Position numbers and translations under genes: made by a program
NCBI GenBank assembly: GCA_028703175.1
Contig: JAQVNJ010000067.1
Span: 1 to 30,923, forward strand
From: JAAYCB01 sp012744395
GTDB taxonomy: Bacteria > Planctomycetota > Planctomycetia > Pirellulales > Thermoguttaceae
Reading direction: 5' to 3'
DNA length: 30,923 nucleotides
Shown: positions 23,969 through 30,923 of the stretch, one piece after another
Numbering within the stretch: the stretch's first letter is position 1
Layout: each line of letters begins with the position of its first letter
Notes under the pieces: generated by a model
What the model was told of the DNA's origin: nothing
Seen by the model: only the letters and a program-made list of their open reading frames with translations
Database searches by the model: none

Positions 23969-24967
23969 TCACCACGCTTTCGGCGGATTGACGAGTGCGG
24001 CGATCGCGCGGACCAGTCCATCCAAGCCCTGGCCGGTGACGGCGGAAATCAGCAGAACCGGTTTGCCGATGGCGGTTGCCAGTCGTTGGCGCGCCTGTTC
24101 GGCTCCGGAGAGATCGGCCTTGGTGACGACAGGCAGTTCGGTCCGTTCGCCCAGGTGTGGATCGTAGGCGGCAAGTTCGTCGCGAATCGCCAGATAATTG
24201 GCCAGCGGTTCGGACCCATCGGCCGGCTGCGGCTCAACCAGGTGGATGAGGATTCCCGCCCTTTCGACGTGTCGCAGGAATTCATGGCCGAGCCCCACGC
24301 CCTCGTGCGCCCCTTCGATCAGTCCAGGGATGTCGGCCATCACGAACGAGCGGTCCAAGTCGATTGGAACGCGGCCCAAGTTGGGGTACTTCGTCGTAAA
24401 TGGATAAGGGGCGATCTCCGGCTTGGCGCGAGACAGGCGGCTCAGCAGCGTGCTCTTGCCGGCATTCGGTTTTCCGATCAAGCCGACGTCCGCGATGATC
24501 TTCAATTCCAGGCGCAGGGTCCTGACCTCGGGCGGACCACCGGGCGTCGACTGGCGCGGCGCCCGATTGGTCGAACTCTTGAAATGAAGGTTCCCCCGCC
24601 CCCCTTTCCCGCCTCGGGCAACGACCACCTGATCCCCTTCGTTGGCCAGATCCTTCAGCGCAAAGCCCCGCTCGGCGTCGTAGAGCACGGTCCCCGGCGG
24701 GACATCGATCAGCAGGTCGTCGGCCGAGGCCCCATGGCGTTGCGACCCCTGGCCGGGCCTGCCGCTGGCCGCCTTCCACGACTTGCGACGCACCAATCCG
24801 GCCAGACTGTCAACACCGGCCTTCGCCCGGACAATCACGCTCCCGCCGTCCCCGCCGTCGCCACCATCGGGCCCCCCCCGGGGGACATATTTCTCGCGGC
24901 GAAAGCTCACGCAGCCGTCGCCCCCTCTACCGGACTCGACCTGGATTACGACTTCGTCGACAAACAT
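23969..24967 (-). CDS. obgE: GTPase Obg
   Basis: Essential GTPase of the Obg family acting in 50S ribosome assembly and stress signalling. The 332-residue protein has the Gly-rich Obg domain (ESGRGGDGCVSFRREKYVP, GGPDGGDGGDGGSV, GGKGGRGN), a G domain with G1 GKPNAGKST, G3 DIPG, G4 TKAD (instead of the usual NKxD) and G5 SAVTGQG, and no C-terminal OCT domain. The start ATG 24967 gives the conserved MFVDEVVIQVESG. It lies downstream of rpmA on the same strand, the usual neighbour, but a strong intrinsic terminator sits between them. Confidence 0.95.
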   Translation of the reverse strand: MFVDEVVIQVESGRGGDGCVSFRREKYVPRGGPDGGDGGDGGSVIVRAKAGVDSLAGLVRRKSWKAASGRPGQGSQRHGASADDLLIDVPPGTVLYDAERGFALKDLANEGDQVVVARGGKGGRGNLHFKSSTNRAPRQSTPGGPPEVRTLRLELKIIADVGLIGKPNAGKSTLLSRLSRAKPEIAPYPFTTKYPNLGRVPIDLDRSFVMADIPGLIEGAHEGVGLGHEFLRHVERAGILIHLVEPQPADGSEPLANYLAIRDELAAYDPHLGERTELPVVTKADLSGAEQARQRLATAIGKPVLLISAVTGQGLDGLVRAIAALVNPPKAW

Positions 24968-25035
24968 AAATGCAGATCTTCACAGTTCGGTGGTGACGGT
25001 TGCCTTGCCGTCGCAGCGAACCGGGCCGGGCAAGA

Positions 25036-25070
25036 GAAAAGGGATGGTTCCTCGAAAGAGCCATCCCCTC
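25036..25070 (-). terminator. Intrinsic terminator after rpmA
   Basis: On the minus strand GGGATGG (25067-25061) pairs with CCATCCC (25047-25041), extended by wobble pairs, and is followed by TTTTCTCTT. It lies between the rpmA stop and the obgE start, so most rpmA transcripts should end here. obgE would need read-through or its own promoter in the next 70 nt, where none is clear. Confidence 0.7.
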
Positions 25071-25124
25071 TGGTTTGTCTAGACGGTCGAAAAACGCGGA
25101 GGCCCCGCTTTCCCCCAAAGGGCG

Positions 25125-25379
25125 CTATCCGCTCACCGACTCGACGACGCTGACGCGACGCCCGTTCCGGTCGAACTTCACGTAACCATCGACCAACGCG
25201 AAAAGCGTATAGTCGTTGCCGACCCCAACACCCCTGCCAGGGTGGTATTGGGTACCGACCTGGCGAACGAGGATATTTCCAGCTCGCACCTCCTGGCCAC
25301 CGAATCGCTTCACGCCCCGTCGCTGGGCGTTGGAGTCGCGACCGTTCCGGCTGGAGCCTTGTCCTTTCTTGTGTGCCAT
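25125..25379 (-). CDS. rpmA: 50S ribosomal protein L27
   Basis: 84-residue L27, which reaches into the peptidyl-transferase centre with its N-terminal tail. It starts MAHKKGQGSSRNGRDSNAQR with no cleavable N-terminal extension, followed by LGVKRFGGQ-type sequence (RGVKRFGGQEV), AGNILVRQVGTQYHPG and GNDYTLFALVDGYVKF, all canonical. The start is ATG 25379. It is usually preceded by rplU (L21), but here the upstream 93 bp hold no gene and the next gene upstream encodes a secreted protein. Confidence 0.97.
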   Translation of the reverse strand: MAHKKGQGSSRNGRDSNAQRRGVKRFGGQEVRAGNILVRQVGTQYHPGRGVGVGNDYTLFALVDGYVKFDRNGRRVSVVESVSG

Positions 25380-25472
25380 TTGCCAATCCTTACCTACTCA
25401 ACTCATGATTTGCATCAACCGGGCATTCTCCGCGCCCGTCGACCGACCTGGCGGCTAAGGGAACACCTCTTT

Positions 25473-26381
25473 TTATCGGTAAACCCACTCGTAGTCAACC
25501 TGTCCCGGAATTCCATAGCGAATTTCATTTTCGTCCTCGTAATACTCGTCTCCGGGACGCCAGAAGTTCAATTTGAGCGTCTTGCGAACGAATTTTCGCC
25601 CCTTGCCGATCGGGTCTTTGCCGGGCGTGTACGTCTCCGGCGAGTCCTGCCAATGGTAGGCATTGGTCAGCCCGCGGACATAAATCGAGAAGAAATCGAT
25701 TCGCGGGTCGATGCCCTGCCACATCGCGATGCCCCAGCGGGTCTCGCCCACCGCGATCGGCTCCTTGCCGATCGTCACCGAGTTGTAGAACTCCTTGGCG
25801 GGGTCGGCCATCCAATCCGGTCCCGGATCCTCCCGGGCAATGATCGGACCGAGCGCCAACGGGATCACGCAGTCCGAGTATTCCGTCCCCAACTCGTGGC
25901 TTCGCAGGATGAACTTCGGGATCAGTCGCACCGGGATGTCGATCCGTTCCCCCGCAAAGGTCCCGTTCGGTTGTTTGACCGGGTGCAGCGCCTGGCCGCG
26001 GTTGGTAACCGAGTAAACCATGTACCAGATCAATTCTCGCCGCATGTGCCCTTCGGCGGTGGGGATGTCAACCCAAATCATCCGGATCGGCTTGAAGCTG
26101 AACTCCAGACACCAGATGTCGCGGCGAAACCGAAGATTCTTGGCAAAATCGAACTTAGGATCGACGGCCACCAACTCCACGATGTCGTGGGCACTGACCG
26201 TCTCCTCCAAGCGAAGGTCGGGCGGGATCTGCGTCATCACGCCCGGCGCGAGTTTCCTGGTCCGGCGTTGGGCCAGCCTCGGCTCATCGGACTGACCGGA
26301 GCAGGGGCACGCATCCAACGCGCTCAACGCGGTTGCGGCGGCCAAGACCAGACGGGAGCACAAGCGAGAGTACGTGTTCAT
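25473..26381 (-). CDS. Secreted protein of unknown function (planctomycete-type)
   Basis: 302-residue protein that I cannot assign to a named family. The first 30 residues (MNTYSRLCSRLVLAAATALS then ALDACPCSG) form a signal peptide; LDAC is a poor lipobox, so a lipoprotein is possible but not certain. The mature part is rich in Trp, Tyr and Arg, with conserved-looking segments IWCLEFSFKPIRMIWVDIPT, WYMVYSVTNRG, RWGIAMWQGIDPRIDFFSIY, and a C-terminus of acidic/aromatic repeats (DEYYEDENEIRYG). No catalytic motif is evident. The start ATG 26381 is preferred to an upstream in-frame one at 26441 because the signal peptide begins there. A strong promoter lies about 80 bp upstream. I infer a planctomycete-restricted envelope protein. 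Confidence 0.75.
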   Translation of the reverse strand: MNTYSRLCSRLVLAAATALSALDACPCSGQSDEPRLAQRRTRKLAPGVMTQIPPDLRLEETVSAHDIVELVAVDPKFDFAKNLRFRRDIWCLEFSFKPIRMIWVDIPTAEGHMRRELIWYMVYSVTNRGQALHPVKQPNGTFAGERIDIPVRLIPKFILRSHELGTEYSDCVIPLALGPIIAREDPGPDWMADPAKEFYNSVTIGKEPIAVGETRWGIAMWQGIDPRIDFFSIYVRGLTNAYHWQDSPETYTPGKDPIGKGRKFVRKTLKLNFWRPGDEYYEDENEIRYGIPGQVDYEWVYR

Positions 26382-26466
26382 GGGTGCAATTCGCTTCAGA
26401 AAGGACGCGACGCATCTGGCGCCGTTGCGGAGCAGTCCCAACAGGGCTAGGCATTCTGAATAATCT

Positions 26467-26496
26467 AGTATAGTTGGGGCAAACCGCGAGCGTCAA
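26467..26496 (-). promoter_or_regulatory. Promoter of the secreted-protein gene
   Basis: On the minus strand TTGACG (26496-26491, 5/6) and TATACT (26472-26467, 5/6) are separated by 18 nt. Transcription would begin near 26460, about 80 nt before the ATG at 26381. It shares the TCTAGTATAGT core with the fab-block promoter. Confidence 0.6.
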
Positions 26497-26581
26497 GAAA
26501 TTCAGGCCCCCTAATGGACGGGTAGCCGGTGATTTGCCCCTTCTGTGGCGATTGTTTCTCACGCGCCAGCCTCCAGACGCC

Positions 26582-26674
26582 TTGAGCGAGCCCGCCGTCA
26601 GCCAGGGACGCATTTACTTCCGGTCGGCCAGGCACCTGACGTGCATTGGACCAGGGCCGGTCGAAAGAGAATGA
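26582..26674 (+). pseudogene. Remnant of a PQQ-type beta-propeller (BamB-like) gene
   Basis: The frame reads LSEPAVSQGRIYFRSARHLT then CIGPGPVERE and a stop. The SxPAVSxGRIYxRSxxHLxCIG pattern is the last blade of PQQ-like/BamB-like beta-propeller proteins common in planctomycetes. Only about 30 codons remain; upstream the same frame runs into the promoter of the divergent secreted-protein gene and loses similarity, so this is a truncated C-terminal fragment. The stop overlaps an ATG (ATGA). Confidence 0.45.
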
Positions 26675-26814
26675 CGGTTTCGGTCTTGATGAAGACTCCA
26701 CCCGACCGGGTGACATGGCTGGGGGCGGAGGCTTTGCGCGACCTGGCCCTCAGGATCGCGAAGGCCGCCTCCCTGGACAATCTCGGCCTGCCCGCATTAG
26801 AAGGCGGAGAATGA
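26671..26814 (+). CDS. Small hypothetical ORF
   Basis: 47-codon frame beginning MTVSVLMKTPPDRVTWLGAE and ending LDNLGLPALEGGE. Its ATG overlaps the stop of the beta-propeller remnant (ATGA), and GAAAGAGA lies just upstream. The middle could form a short amphipathic helix. I recognise no family; it may be chance or part of the same decayed locus. Confidence 0.2.
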   Translation: MTVSVLMKTPPDRVTWLGAEALRDLALRIAKAASLDNLGLPALEGGE

Positions 26815-26903
26815 GCCGTCTCGGACTTTGCCGGGCAGTTCGCGGGCAGCGGCCATCTCGAAAGCAGGTTGGACCTCCGGCACGCCCCCAGCTCCCCACT
26901 CCT

Positions 26904-26921
26904 TGACCCCCTCGGGGGTCA
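26904..26921 (+). terminator. Palindrome in the ppdK upstream region
   Basis: TGACCCCCTCGGGGGTCA is an 8-bp inverted repeat with a 2-nt centre (effective loop CTCG), followed by interrupted T residues. It lies 145 bp before ppdK and may end transcripts of the decayed locus. The rest of 26815-27065 shows no gene and no clear promoter. Confidence 0.35.
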
Positions 26922-27065
26922 CTGGTAGACTTTTGGATTTCGCTTTGGGAAGATCTGCTCCCGGAAGGCAAGTGTACTCTCGGGGGCCTGCCTTTGGCCG
27001 ATTTCGATTCCCGTGGCTGGCCGCGGCGATTTCCAGGTTTCTCTGACAGTGGAAGGGCTCAATTC

Positions 27066-29762
27066 ATGGCACCCAAGTACGTGTACAACTTCGGATCCAC
27101 CGGGACTGACGGCAACGCCTCCCAACGCAACCTTTTGGGGGGCAAGGGTGCGAACCTTGCCGAGATGTGCAATCTCGGTCTGCCCGTCCCGGCCGGCTTT
27201 ACGATCACCACCGAGTGTTGCACCGCCTATTTCGCCGAGGGCGGCCAATTCCCCCCCGGCATGAAGGAAGAGGTCCAGGCCGCGCTGAAGAAGACCGAAG
27301 CGGCGATGGGCATGAAATACGGGGCCCCGGAAAACCCGCTCCTCGTCTCCAGCCGCTCGGGCGCCCGCAGCTCGATGCCGGGCATGATGGAAACCGTTTT
27401 GAACGTCGGCCTCTGCTCGGCGACGATCCCGGGCCTGATCAAGAAGTCGGGCAGCGAGCGCTTCGTCTACGACGCCTACCGCCGCCTGATCACGATGTAC
27501 TCGGACGTTGTCATGGAAAAGGCCGAGGGCATCGAGCCGGCCGAGGGCCAGGGGGTGCGGGTGCAGCTTGAGCACCTGATGGACGCCATGAAAAAGGCCC
27601 GCGGCGTGACCGAAGACACGGAGCTTTCTGCCGAAGATTTGAAAGCGCTCTGCGACCAGTACAAGGCGAAGGTCAAGGAGGTCCTCGGGCGCGAATTCCC
27701 CGACGACGCGATGGAGCAGCTCTGGGGCGCGATCGGCGCGGTGTTCAAGAGCTGGAACGGCAAGCGTGCGGTCTCCTACCGCCGCATCGAAGGCATTCCC
27801 GACGACTGGGGCACGGCCGTCAACGTGCAGAGCATGGTCTTCGGAAACATGGGCGACACCTCGGCCACCGGGGTGGCCTTCAGCCGCAATCCGGCCACCG
27901 GCGAGAACAAGTTCTACGGCGAATGGCTGGTCAACGCCCAGGGCGAGGACGTCGTCGCCGGCATCCGTACCCCCAACCCCTTGAACGAAGGGACCAAGAA
28001 CGATCAGAACCGGCACCTCGCGTCGCTCGAAACCGAGTGGCCGGAGTCGTACCGCGAGCTGGTCGCGATCCGCGACAAGCTCGAGCAGCATTACAGGGAC
28101 ATGCAGGACATCGAGTTCACGATCCAGGAGGGCAAGCTCTACATGCTCCAGTGCCGCAACGGCAAGCGGACCGGGACGGCGGCGTTGAACATGGCGATGG
28201 AGATGCTCGACGAGGGCCTGATCGACGAATCGATCGCGGTCACGCGCGTCGCGCCGGCGCAGCTTGACGAGTTGCTGCACCCGATTGTGGACCCGGCGGC
28301 CGAGAAGAGCGCCACGCTGTTCGCCAAGGGTTTGCCCGCCGGCCCCGGCGGGGCCTGCGGCGAGATCGTCTACACCTCCGACGCGGCGGTGGCCGCGGCC
28401 AAGGCCGGCAGAAAGTGCATCCTCGTCCGCGAAGAGACCAACCCCGAGGACGTCGAAGGCATGCGCGCGGCCGAAGGCATTCTCACCGCCCGCGGCGGCA
28501 TGACGAGCCACGCCGCGCTGGTCGCCCGCGGTTGGGGCAAGTGCTGCATCGTCGGCGCGGGCGAATTGAAGATCAACATCTCCGCCGGGACGATGACCGC
28601 CGGCGGCAAGACGCTCAAGGCCGGCGACGTGATCACGCTCAACGGGACCCGCGGGCTGGTCTACCAGGGCCCGGTGAAGATGATGGACGCCTCGGAGAAC
28701 CCGCGGTTCCAGGAGTTCATGAAGCTCGTCGACAAGTTCCGCACGCTGGGCGTCCGCACGAACGCCGACACGCCCGACGACGCCCGGATCGCCCGCGAGT
28801 TCGGCGCCGAGGGGATCGGCCTGTTCCGCACCGAGCACATGTTCTACGGGGCCGGAGCGGAAGACGCCCTGTTCATCCTGCGGAAGATGATCCACGCCGG
28901 CACCGAGGAGGAGTGCAACGCGGCGATCGACGAGTTGGCCCCGTTCGTCAAGCGCGACATCAAGGCCACGCTGGAGGCGATGGACGGCCTGCCGGTCACG
29001 GTCCGCCTGCTCGACCCGCCGCTCCACGAGTTCGTTCCCCACGAAGAGAGTGTGCTCAAGAGGCTGGCCGAAGCCCTCAAGTGCAGCGTCGAGGAGGTCA
29101 AGCAGCGCGGCCAGGCACTGCACGAAGTCAACCCGATGATGGGCCACCGCGGCGTCCGCCTCGGCATCACCCACATGCACCTGACCGAAATGCAGATCCG
29201 GGCGATCCTCGAAGCCGCCGCGGAATTGAAGAAGGCCGGCAAGAACCCCAAGCCGGAGATCATGGTCCCGGTGACCTGCACCGTCAAGGAATTGGACTTC
29301 GTCAAGCCGATCTTCGACAAAGTCCGCGCGGAGACCGGCTTCGACTGCCTCTACGGCACGATGATCGAGATTCCCCGCGCGGCCCTGCTCTCCGACCAGA
29401 TGGCCAAGACCGCCGAGTTCTTCTCGTTCGGCACCAACGACCTCTCGCAGATGGGCTTCGGCTTCAGCCGCGATGACATCGGCGGGTTCCTCCAGCATTA
29501 CCTGGACAACGGCGTTCTCGACGCCGATCCGTTCCAGACGATCGACCAGGAGGGCATCGGGCAGCTCATCCAGATGTCGGTGGAGAAAGGCCGGGCGACG
29601 CGGCCGGACCTGAAGATCGGCATCTGCGGCGAGCAGGGGGGCGATCCGGCCTCGGTCGATTTCTGCTTCCGCTGCGGGCTGAACTACGTGAGCTGCTCGC
29701 CCTATCGCGTCCCGATCGCGCGGTTGGCCGCGGCCCAGGCGGCGATCCAGGCCAAGCAGTAG
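27066..29762 (+). CDS. ppdK: Pyruvate, phosphate dikinase
   Basis: PPDK interconverts pyruvate, ATP and phosphate with PEP, AMP and pyrophosphate, linking glycolysis and gluconeogenesis. The 898-residue protein has the full three-domain layout: N-terminal ATP-grasp domain (GGKGANLAEMCNLGLPVPAG, SSRSGARSSMPGMMETVLN), the swivelling phosphohistidine domain with His482 in GGMTSHAALVARGWGK, and the C-terminal PEP/pyruvate barrel (GIGLFRTEHMF, FGTNDLSQMGFGFSRDD, GICGEQGGDPASVDF with the catalytic Cys). The length is normal. ATG 27066 is preceded by GGAAGGG about 9 nt away; the frame is open to 26994 but the added residues are not conserved. It stands alone, with a long REP-like inverted repeat just after its stop. 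Confidence 0.97.
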   Translation: MAPKYVYNFGSTGTDGNASQRNLLGGKGANLAEMCNLGLPVPAGFTITTECCTAYFAEGGQFPPGMKEEVQAALKKTEAAMGMKYGAPENPLLVSSRSGARSSMPGMMETVLNVGLCSATIPGLIKKSGSERFVYDAYRRLITMYSDVVMEKAEGIEPAEGQGVRVQLEHLMDAMKKARGVTEDTELSAEDLKALCDQYKAKVKEVLGREFPDDAMEQLWGAIGAVFKSWNGKRAVSYRRIEGIPDDWGTAVNVQSMVFGNMGDTSATGVAFSRNPATGENKFYGEWLVNAQGEDVVAGIRTPNPLNEGTKNDQNRHLASLETEWPESYRELVAIRDKLEQHYRDMQDIEFTIQEGKLYMLQCRNGKRTGTAALNMAMEMLDEGLIDESIAVTRVAPAQLDELLHPIVDPAAEKSATLFAKGLPAGPGGACGEIVYTSDAAVAAAKAGRKCILVREETNPEDVEGMRAAEGILTARGGMTSHAALVARGWGKCCIVGAGELKINISAGTMTAGGKTLKAGDVITLNGTRGLVYQGPVKMMDASENPRFQEFMKLVDKFRTLGVRTNADTPDDARIAREFGAEGIGLFRTEHMFYGAGAEDALFILRKMIHAGTEEECNAAIDELAPFVKRDIKATLEAMDGLPVTVRLLDPPLHEFVPHEESVLKRLAEALKCSVEEVKQRGQALHEVNPMMGHRGVRLGITHMHLTEMQIRAILEAAAELKKAGKNPKPEIMVPVTCTVKELDFVKPIFDKVRAETGFDCLYGTMIEIPRAALLSDQMAKTAEFFSFGTNDLSQMGFGFSRDDIGGFLQHYLDNGVLDADPFQTIDQEGIGQLIQMSVEKGRATRPDLKIGICGEQGGDPASVDFCFRCGLNYVSCSPYRVPIARLAAAQAAIQAKQ

Positions 29763-29781
29763 GCCCGTCGCCGCGGATTCA

Positions 29782-29854
29782 GGGACTGGTCCGTGTTTCG
29801 GCTGATTGGCCTCGATGATTTCGCACGTTTTCCCCGCAGACACGGACCGGTCCC
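29782..29854. repeat. REP-like or terminator element with 15-bp inverted repeats
   Basis: GGGACTGGTCCGTGT (29782-29796) and ACACGGACCGGTCCC (29840-29854) pair over 15 bp with one T-G wobble, enclosing 43 nt, followed by CTTTC. It lies 19 bp after the ppdK stop and before the convergent transporter stop. The loop is too long for a normal terminator. The GGGAC...GTCCC ends resemble dispersed REP-type elements, though copy number cannot be tested here. Confidence 0.5.
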
Positions 29855-29887
29855 CTTTCACCGCCTCGGTTGAGGATGCCGGGGCGA

Positions 29888-30637
29888 TCAGCAGATCGCC
29901 CCGGCCACCATCCGCAGGGCGGCGACTGTGGCCAGGGCGAGCACCAGGGGATCGAAGAGCCACTGGGGAATGTACTGGAAGAGCCGCTTGCCGACCACGG
30001 CGCCGAGCACAAGAAAGGCAACTGTGAACAGGCTGAACTGGAGCGTTGCCGTGGTGATCATGCCCATCCCGGCAACGACCGGCAGCTTCGATAGGTTGAC
30101 GATCAGGAAGAACCAGGCCCAGGTTCCCATGAACTCATGCTTGACCATCCCGTGGCTGACCAGGTAGATGCTCATCACCGGGCCGGCGGCGTTGCCCACG
30201 ACGGTCCCGAATCCGGCGGCGATGCCCATTGTGGCAAGGAACCACTTCTGGTGCGGGACATCCATCCATCCGCAGCGCTGGCGGGCGGCTTCCACCAGCA
30301 TCAGGGCCAGGACGAGGAGGCCCAGAACGAGCTTGAACTGCTGGTCGTCGACCTTCAGGAGGACATAGACGCCGGGAACCATCCCCACGAGCACATAGGG
30401 GAACAAGCCGAACAGGCGGTTCCACTGCGTGTGCCGGCGGTAGTAGCCGACGGCCAGCACGTCGCCCACCAGGAGGATCGGCAGGATCGCCCCGACCGAG
30501 AGCTTCTCATTGCCCGGAAAGGCCTCGGCCATCAGCAGGATCGCGGGGATCGACACGCCCGGCACGCCGGTCTTGGAGAGACCGATCAGAACGGCGGCGA
30601 TTGCGCCGAGCGTAAAGGGGGCGAGTTGGTCGGGCAT
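29888..30637 (-). CDS. TauE/SafE-family (TSUP) membrane transporter
   Basis: 249-residue membrane protein with about eight hydrophobic helices, of the sulfite exporter TauE/SafE family, whose members move sulfite, sulfoacetate or other organosulfur anions. Typical features: the GLSKTGVPGVSIPAILLMA segment near the N-terminus and its internal counterpart GFGTVVGNAAGPVMSIYLVS in the second half, reflecting the family's internal repeat. The start is ATG 30637. The gene begins 7 bp after the stop of the upstream ATP sulfurylase gene, so the two are probably co-transcribed, which supports a role with sulfite or sulfate. Confidence 0.88.
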   Translation of the reverse strand: MPDQLAPFTLGAIAAVLIGLSKTGVPGVSIPAILLMAEAFPGNEKLSVGAILPILLVGDVLAVGYYRRHTQWNRLFGLFPYVLVGMVPGVYVLLKVDDQQFKLVLGLLVLALMLVEAARQRCGWMDVPHQKWFLATMGIAAGFGTVVGNAAGPVMSIYLVSHGMVKHEFMGTWAWFFLIVNLSKLPVVAGMGMITTATLQFSLFTVAFLVLGAVVGKRLFQYIPQWLFDPLVLALATVAALRMVAGAIC

Positions 30638-30644
30638 GGGGGGC

Positions 30645-30923
30645 CTAACGGCCGGCCATCGCCTCGATCAGGATTCTCGCCGTGCTCTCGCGCATGATTC
30701 GCGGATCGACGGTCTTGCCTTCCTGAAGCGTGGCGCGGACCTGCTTGCCAGAGATGAACACCGGCTTCTCGCCGGCGTGATTCTCCATCAAATCGACGCG
30801 GCCGACCGATTCGTAGTAGGCGGCAAAACCGACGTTCAGCGGCTTGATCCGCAGATCGCCGCGGAGCTTGTTGAAAATCTCCTGGGCGTCGAAATCCCCC
30901 CAGATAGGCGAGCCGTCGTGGTA
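30645..30923 (-). CDS. sat: ATP sulfurylase, C-terminal part (gene continues beyond the window)
   Basis: Reading from the window edge, 92 codons encode WGDFDAQEIFNKLRGDLRIK, then NVGFAAYYESVGRVDLMENH, FISGKQVRATLQEGKTVDPR and ESTARILIEAMAGR with a TAG stop. FDAQ...IF, the central Tyr region and SGxxVRxxLxxG near the end are features of the catalytic/C-terminal domain of sulfate adenylyltransferase (Sat), which makes adenosine 5'-phosphosulfate from sulfate and ATP. The cysteines of the usual CPH region are absent here. The N-terminal part lies outside. Its close spacing with the TauE-type transporter fits a sulfur-metabolism operon. Confidence 0.65.
   Translation of the reverse strand, partial: YHDGSPIWGDFDAQEIFNKLRGDLRIKPLNVGFAAYYESVGRVDLMENHAGEKPVFISGKQVRATLQEGKTVDPRIMRESTARILIEAMAGR

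Noticed and set aside
25405..25418. FNR-like box ATGATTTGCATCAA upstream of rpmA
   Set aside because: It has one mismatch; about one such near-match is expected by chance in a window this size, and an FNR-controlled L27 makes little biological sense.
26919..29963. 1014-codon minus-strand open frame opposite ppdK
   Set aside because: Mirror frame of ppdK, rich in Arg, Ala, His and Asp with no domain; an antisense artefact of GC-rich codons.

Overview
The window reads as chromosomal DNA of a GC-rich planctomycete, probably of the Pirellulales type. The main pointers are an McsA/McsB pair in a genome that otherwise looks Gram-negative, a dapL lysine/peptidoglycan gene, a fabZ-fabG-acp-fabZ-fabF block, a Tat-exported xylose-isomerase-like protein, a secreted protein of a type I associate with planctomycetes, and many genes without a clear Shine-Dalgarno site. 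This placement is inferred from gene content. No tRNA, rRNA, CRISPR array, prophage or insertion sequence was found.

Left part (1-10,074): a truncated class V aminotransferase and coaD (+) converge on mcsA-mcsB (-). Then come trpE and a MenC-like enolase-superfamily enzyme (+), a Tat-exported TIM-barrel protein, a CPBP membrane protease and a short hybrid cluster protein (all -). The hcp gene is divergent from an FNR/DNR-type regulator (10,411-11,100, +). A perfect TTGAT-N4-ATCAA box lies between them.

Middle (11,101-21,243): a 1.2 kb gap between convergent genes holds no convincing gene but has several stem-loops and a good minus-strand promoter. The fatty-acid-like block follows (12,328-16,162, -). 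Divergent from it are aroH and dapL, then a three-gene ABC exporter (ATPase plus two ABC-2 type permeases).

Right part (21,482-30,923): a sugar-isomerase-like TIM barrel translationally coupled to an EboC-like UbiA protein, then a STAS protein (+). obgE and rpmA (-) come without rplU next to them, followed by a secreted protein of unknown function. Next are a remnant of a beta-propeller gene, ppdK (+), and a TauE/SafE-type permease next to the C-terminus of ATP sulfurylase (-).

The window is mostly ordinary core genome. I do not see a clear new multi-gene system. The points most worth a second look are the nitrosative-stress module with its matching operator, the structured gap at 11.6-12.1 kb, the MenC-like enzyme lacking an expected catalytic lysine, the specialised fab block, a terminator-like leader ahead of mcsA, and two REP-like palindromes.
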